64,000 bases of DNA, taken from the NCBI GenBank assembly GCA_947579665.1, contig CANPUZ010000055.1:186001-250000 (forward strand), read 5' to 3'. The stretch comes from Sympetrum striolatum. Lineage: Eukaryota > Arthropoda > Insecta > Odonata > Libellulidae. Below the pieces are notes generated by a model that had not been told where the DNA came from, searched no databases, and worked only from the letters and a program-made list of their open reading frames with translations. Made by a program: the position numbers and the translations under genes. Shown piece after piece: positions 63,801-64,000 of the stretch (position 1 is its first letter; each line of letters begins with the position of its first letter).

Positions 63801-64000
63801 ATTCCCAATGCTGTTGCTTGGCTTAGAATAAGTATATTGTGAACAAAATGCCGTTACTCGATCGATTTTAATTAGTTTAAATGGAGACCTGTTGAATATT
63901 TTGATAGTAGTTTAATATTTTCAATTTAAATTGCGTTTATTATCGTTTTTCAGACCCTGGTTGCTTCAACAATGCGCTCTTTAGGAATTGTGCTGAGGAT
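60830..64000 (+). repeat. Core-like satellite to the right end of the window
   Basis: Fourteen full monomers plus a 50-bp partial one starting at 63951. Most carry CGATCG with CCTGTTG. Two neighbours share CCCTGGTGGCTTC (near 61503 and 61727), 223 bp apart. Isolated changes include GTGTGGAGG near 61093, GGCTTCGATTAAG near 61813 and AAAATTGCGATC near 63299. No sign of the array ending is seen, so the right boundary lies beyond the window. Confidence 0.9.

Larger units (their letters stand above)
481..64000 (+). repeat. 223-bp satellite DNA array, about 284 full monomers, open at the right end
   Basis: The same unit recurs head to tail without interruption. Counting from the CAGACCCTGG landmark, junctions fall at 619, 843, 1067, 1290, 1514, 1737, 1962, 2186 and so on to 63951; the total of 63,332 bp is exactly 284 x 223. 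Most monomers are 223 bp; 224-bp copies carry CCCC instead of CCC in the GATTCCCATTG segment, 222-bp copies lack one base in GCGCTCTTT, and a few have 1 to 2-bp deletions. All copies face the same way and no transposon-sized insertion is present. Because 223 is not a multiple of 3, no reading frame can pass through successive monomers, so this is not a repeat-protein gene. The consensus strand shown is G+T rich (46 G to 29 C, 84 T to 64 A). Such arrays are typical of eukaryotic heterochromatin, often centromeric or pericentromeric; that location is inferred. Confidence 0.97.

Noticed and set aside
481..64000. CRISPR array
   Set aside because: The 223-bp period has no variable spacers; repeat and would-be spacer are both conserved, and no cas genes are present.
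481..64000. Gene for a tandem-repeat protein
   Set aside because: 223 is not a multiple of 3, so the frame shifts in every monomer, and stops occur in all frames.

Overview
The window is almost entirely one eukaryotic satellite DNA array. Positions 1 to about 480 are a non-repetitive, AT-rich flank. From about 481 to the right end, the sequence is a head-to-tail array of a 223-bp monomer (222 to 225 bp). The first intact junction is at 619 and the last at 63951, a span of exactly 284 x 223 bp, so there are about 284 full monomers plus a partial one at each end. The array runs off the right edge. I see no gene, rRNA, tRNA, transposon or inversion inside it. The consensus monomer (an exact copy lies at 13780-14002) has 75 G+C in 223 (33.6%). 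It is split into a 100-bp half of about 47% GC and a 123-bp half of about 23% GC. CpG is near its expected level (5 seen, about 6 expected). Large satellites and this base composition point to a eukaryote, and the retained CpG fits an invertebrate better than a vertebrate or plant, but I cannot name the organism or a known satellite family.

Layout. The left edge (481-2185) holds the most diverged monomers. Here two versions of the AT-rich half (type I and type II) alternate; type I is not seen further right. Core monomers then fill 2186-29389, with short higher-order repeats of 3 monomers (4198-5535), 4 monomers (7991-10657), 11 monomers (11549-16456), 3 monomers (22699-24036) and 7 monomers (25375-28496). 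From about 29.4 to 54.4 kb the array is a mosaic of two large modules: A (29390, 37864, 43885, 49458) and B (33848, 40986, 51242). Shared private mutations recur at whole multiples of 223 bp: 38, 27, 22 and 7 monomers apart. Positions 54365-57930 are a further mixed region with a duplicated block of 8 to 9 monomers. Positions 57931-60829 are rich in a monomer subtype carrying a 4-substitution cluster. Positions 60830-64000 return to core-like monomers.

How it works as a unit. The layout is what unequal exchange and gene conversion produce: diverged monomers at the edge, a homogenised core, and nested segmental duplications in register with the monomer. The most interesting lead about origin is that each monomer looks like one exon with flanking intron. 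An AT-rich tract ends in a good 3' splice acceptor (TTTTTCAG, or TTTTACAG in the core). Next comes a GC-richer segment whose + strand frame is open for 33 codons in the four-C (224-bp) version, and then a sequence one base away from a 5' donor. This is a hypothesis from sequence pattern, not evidence of a working gene.
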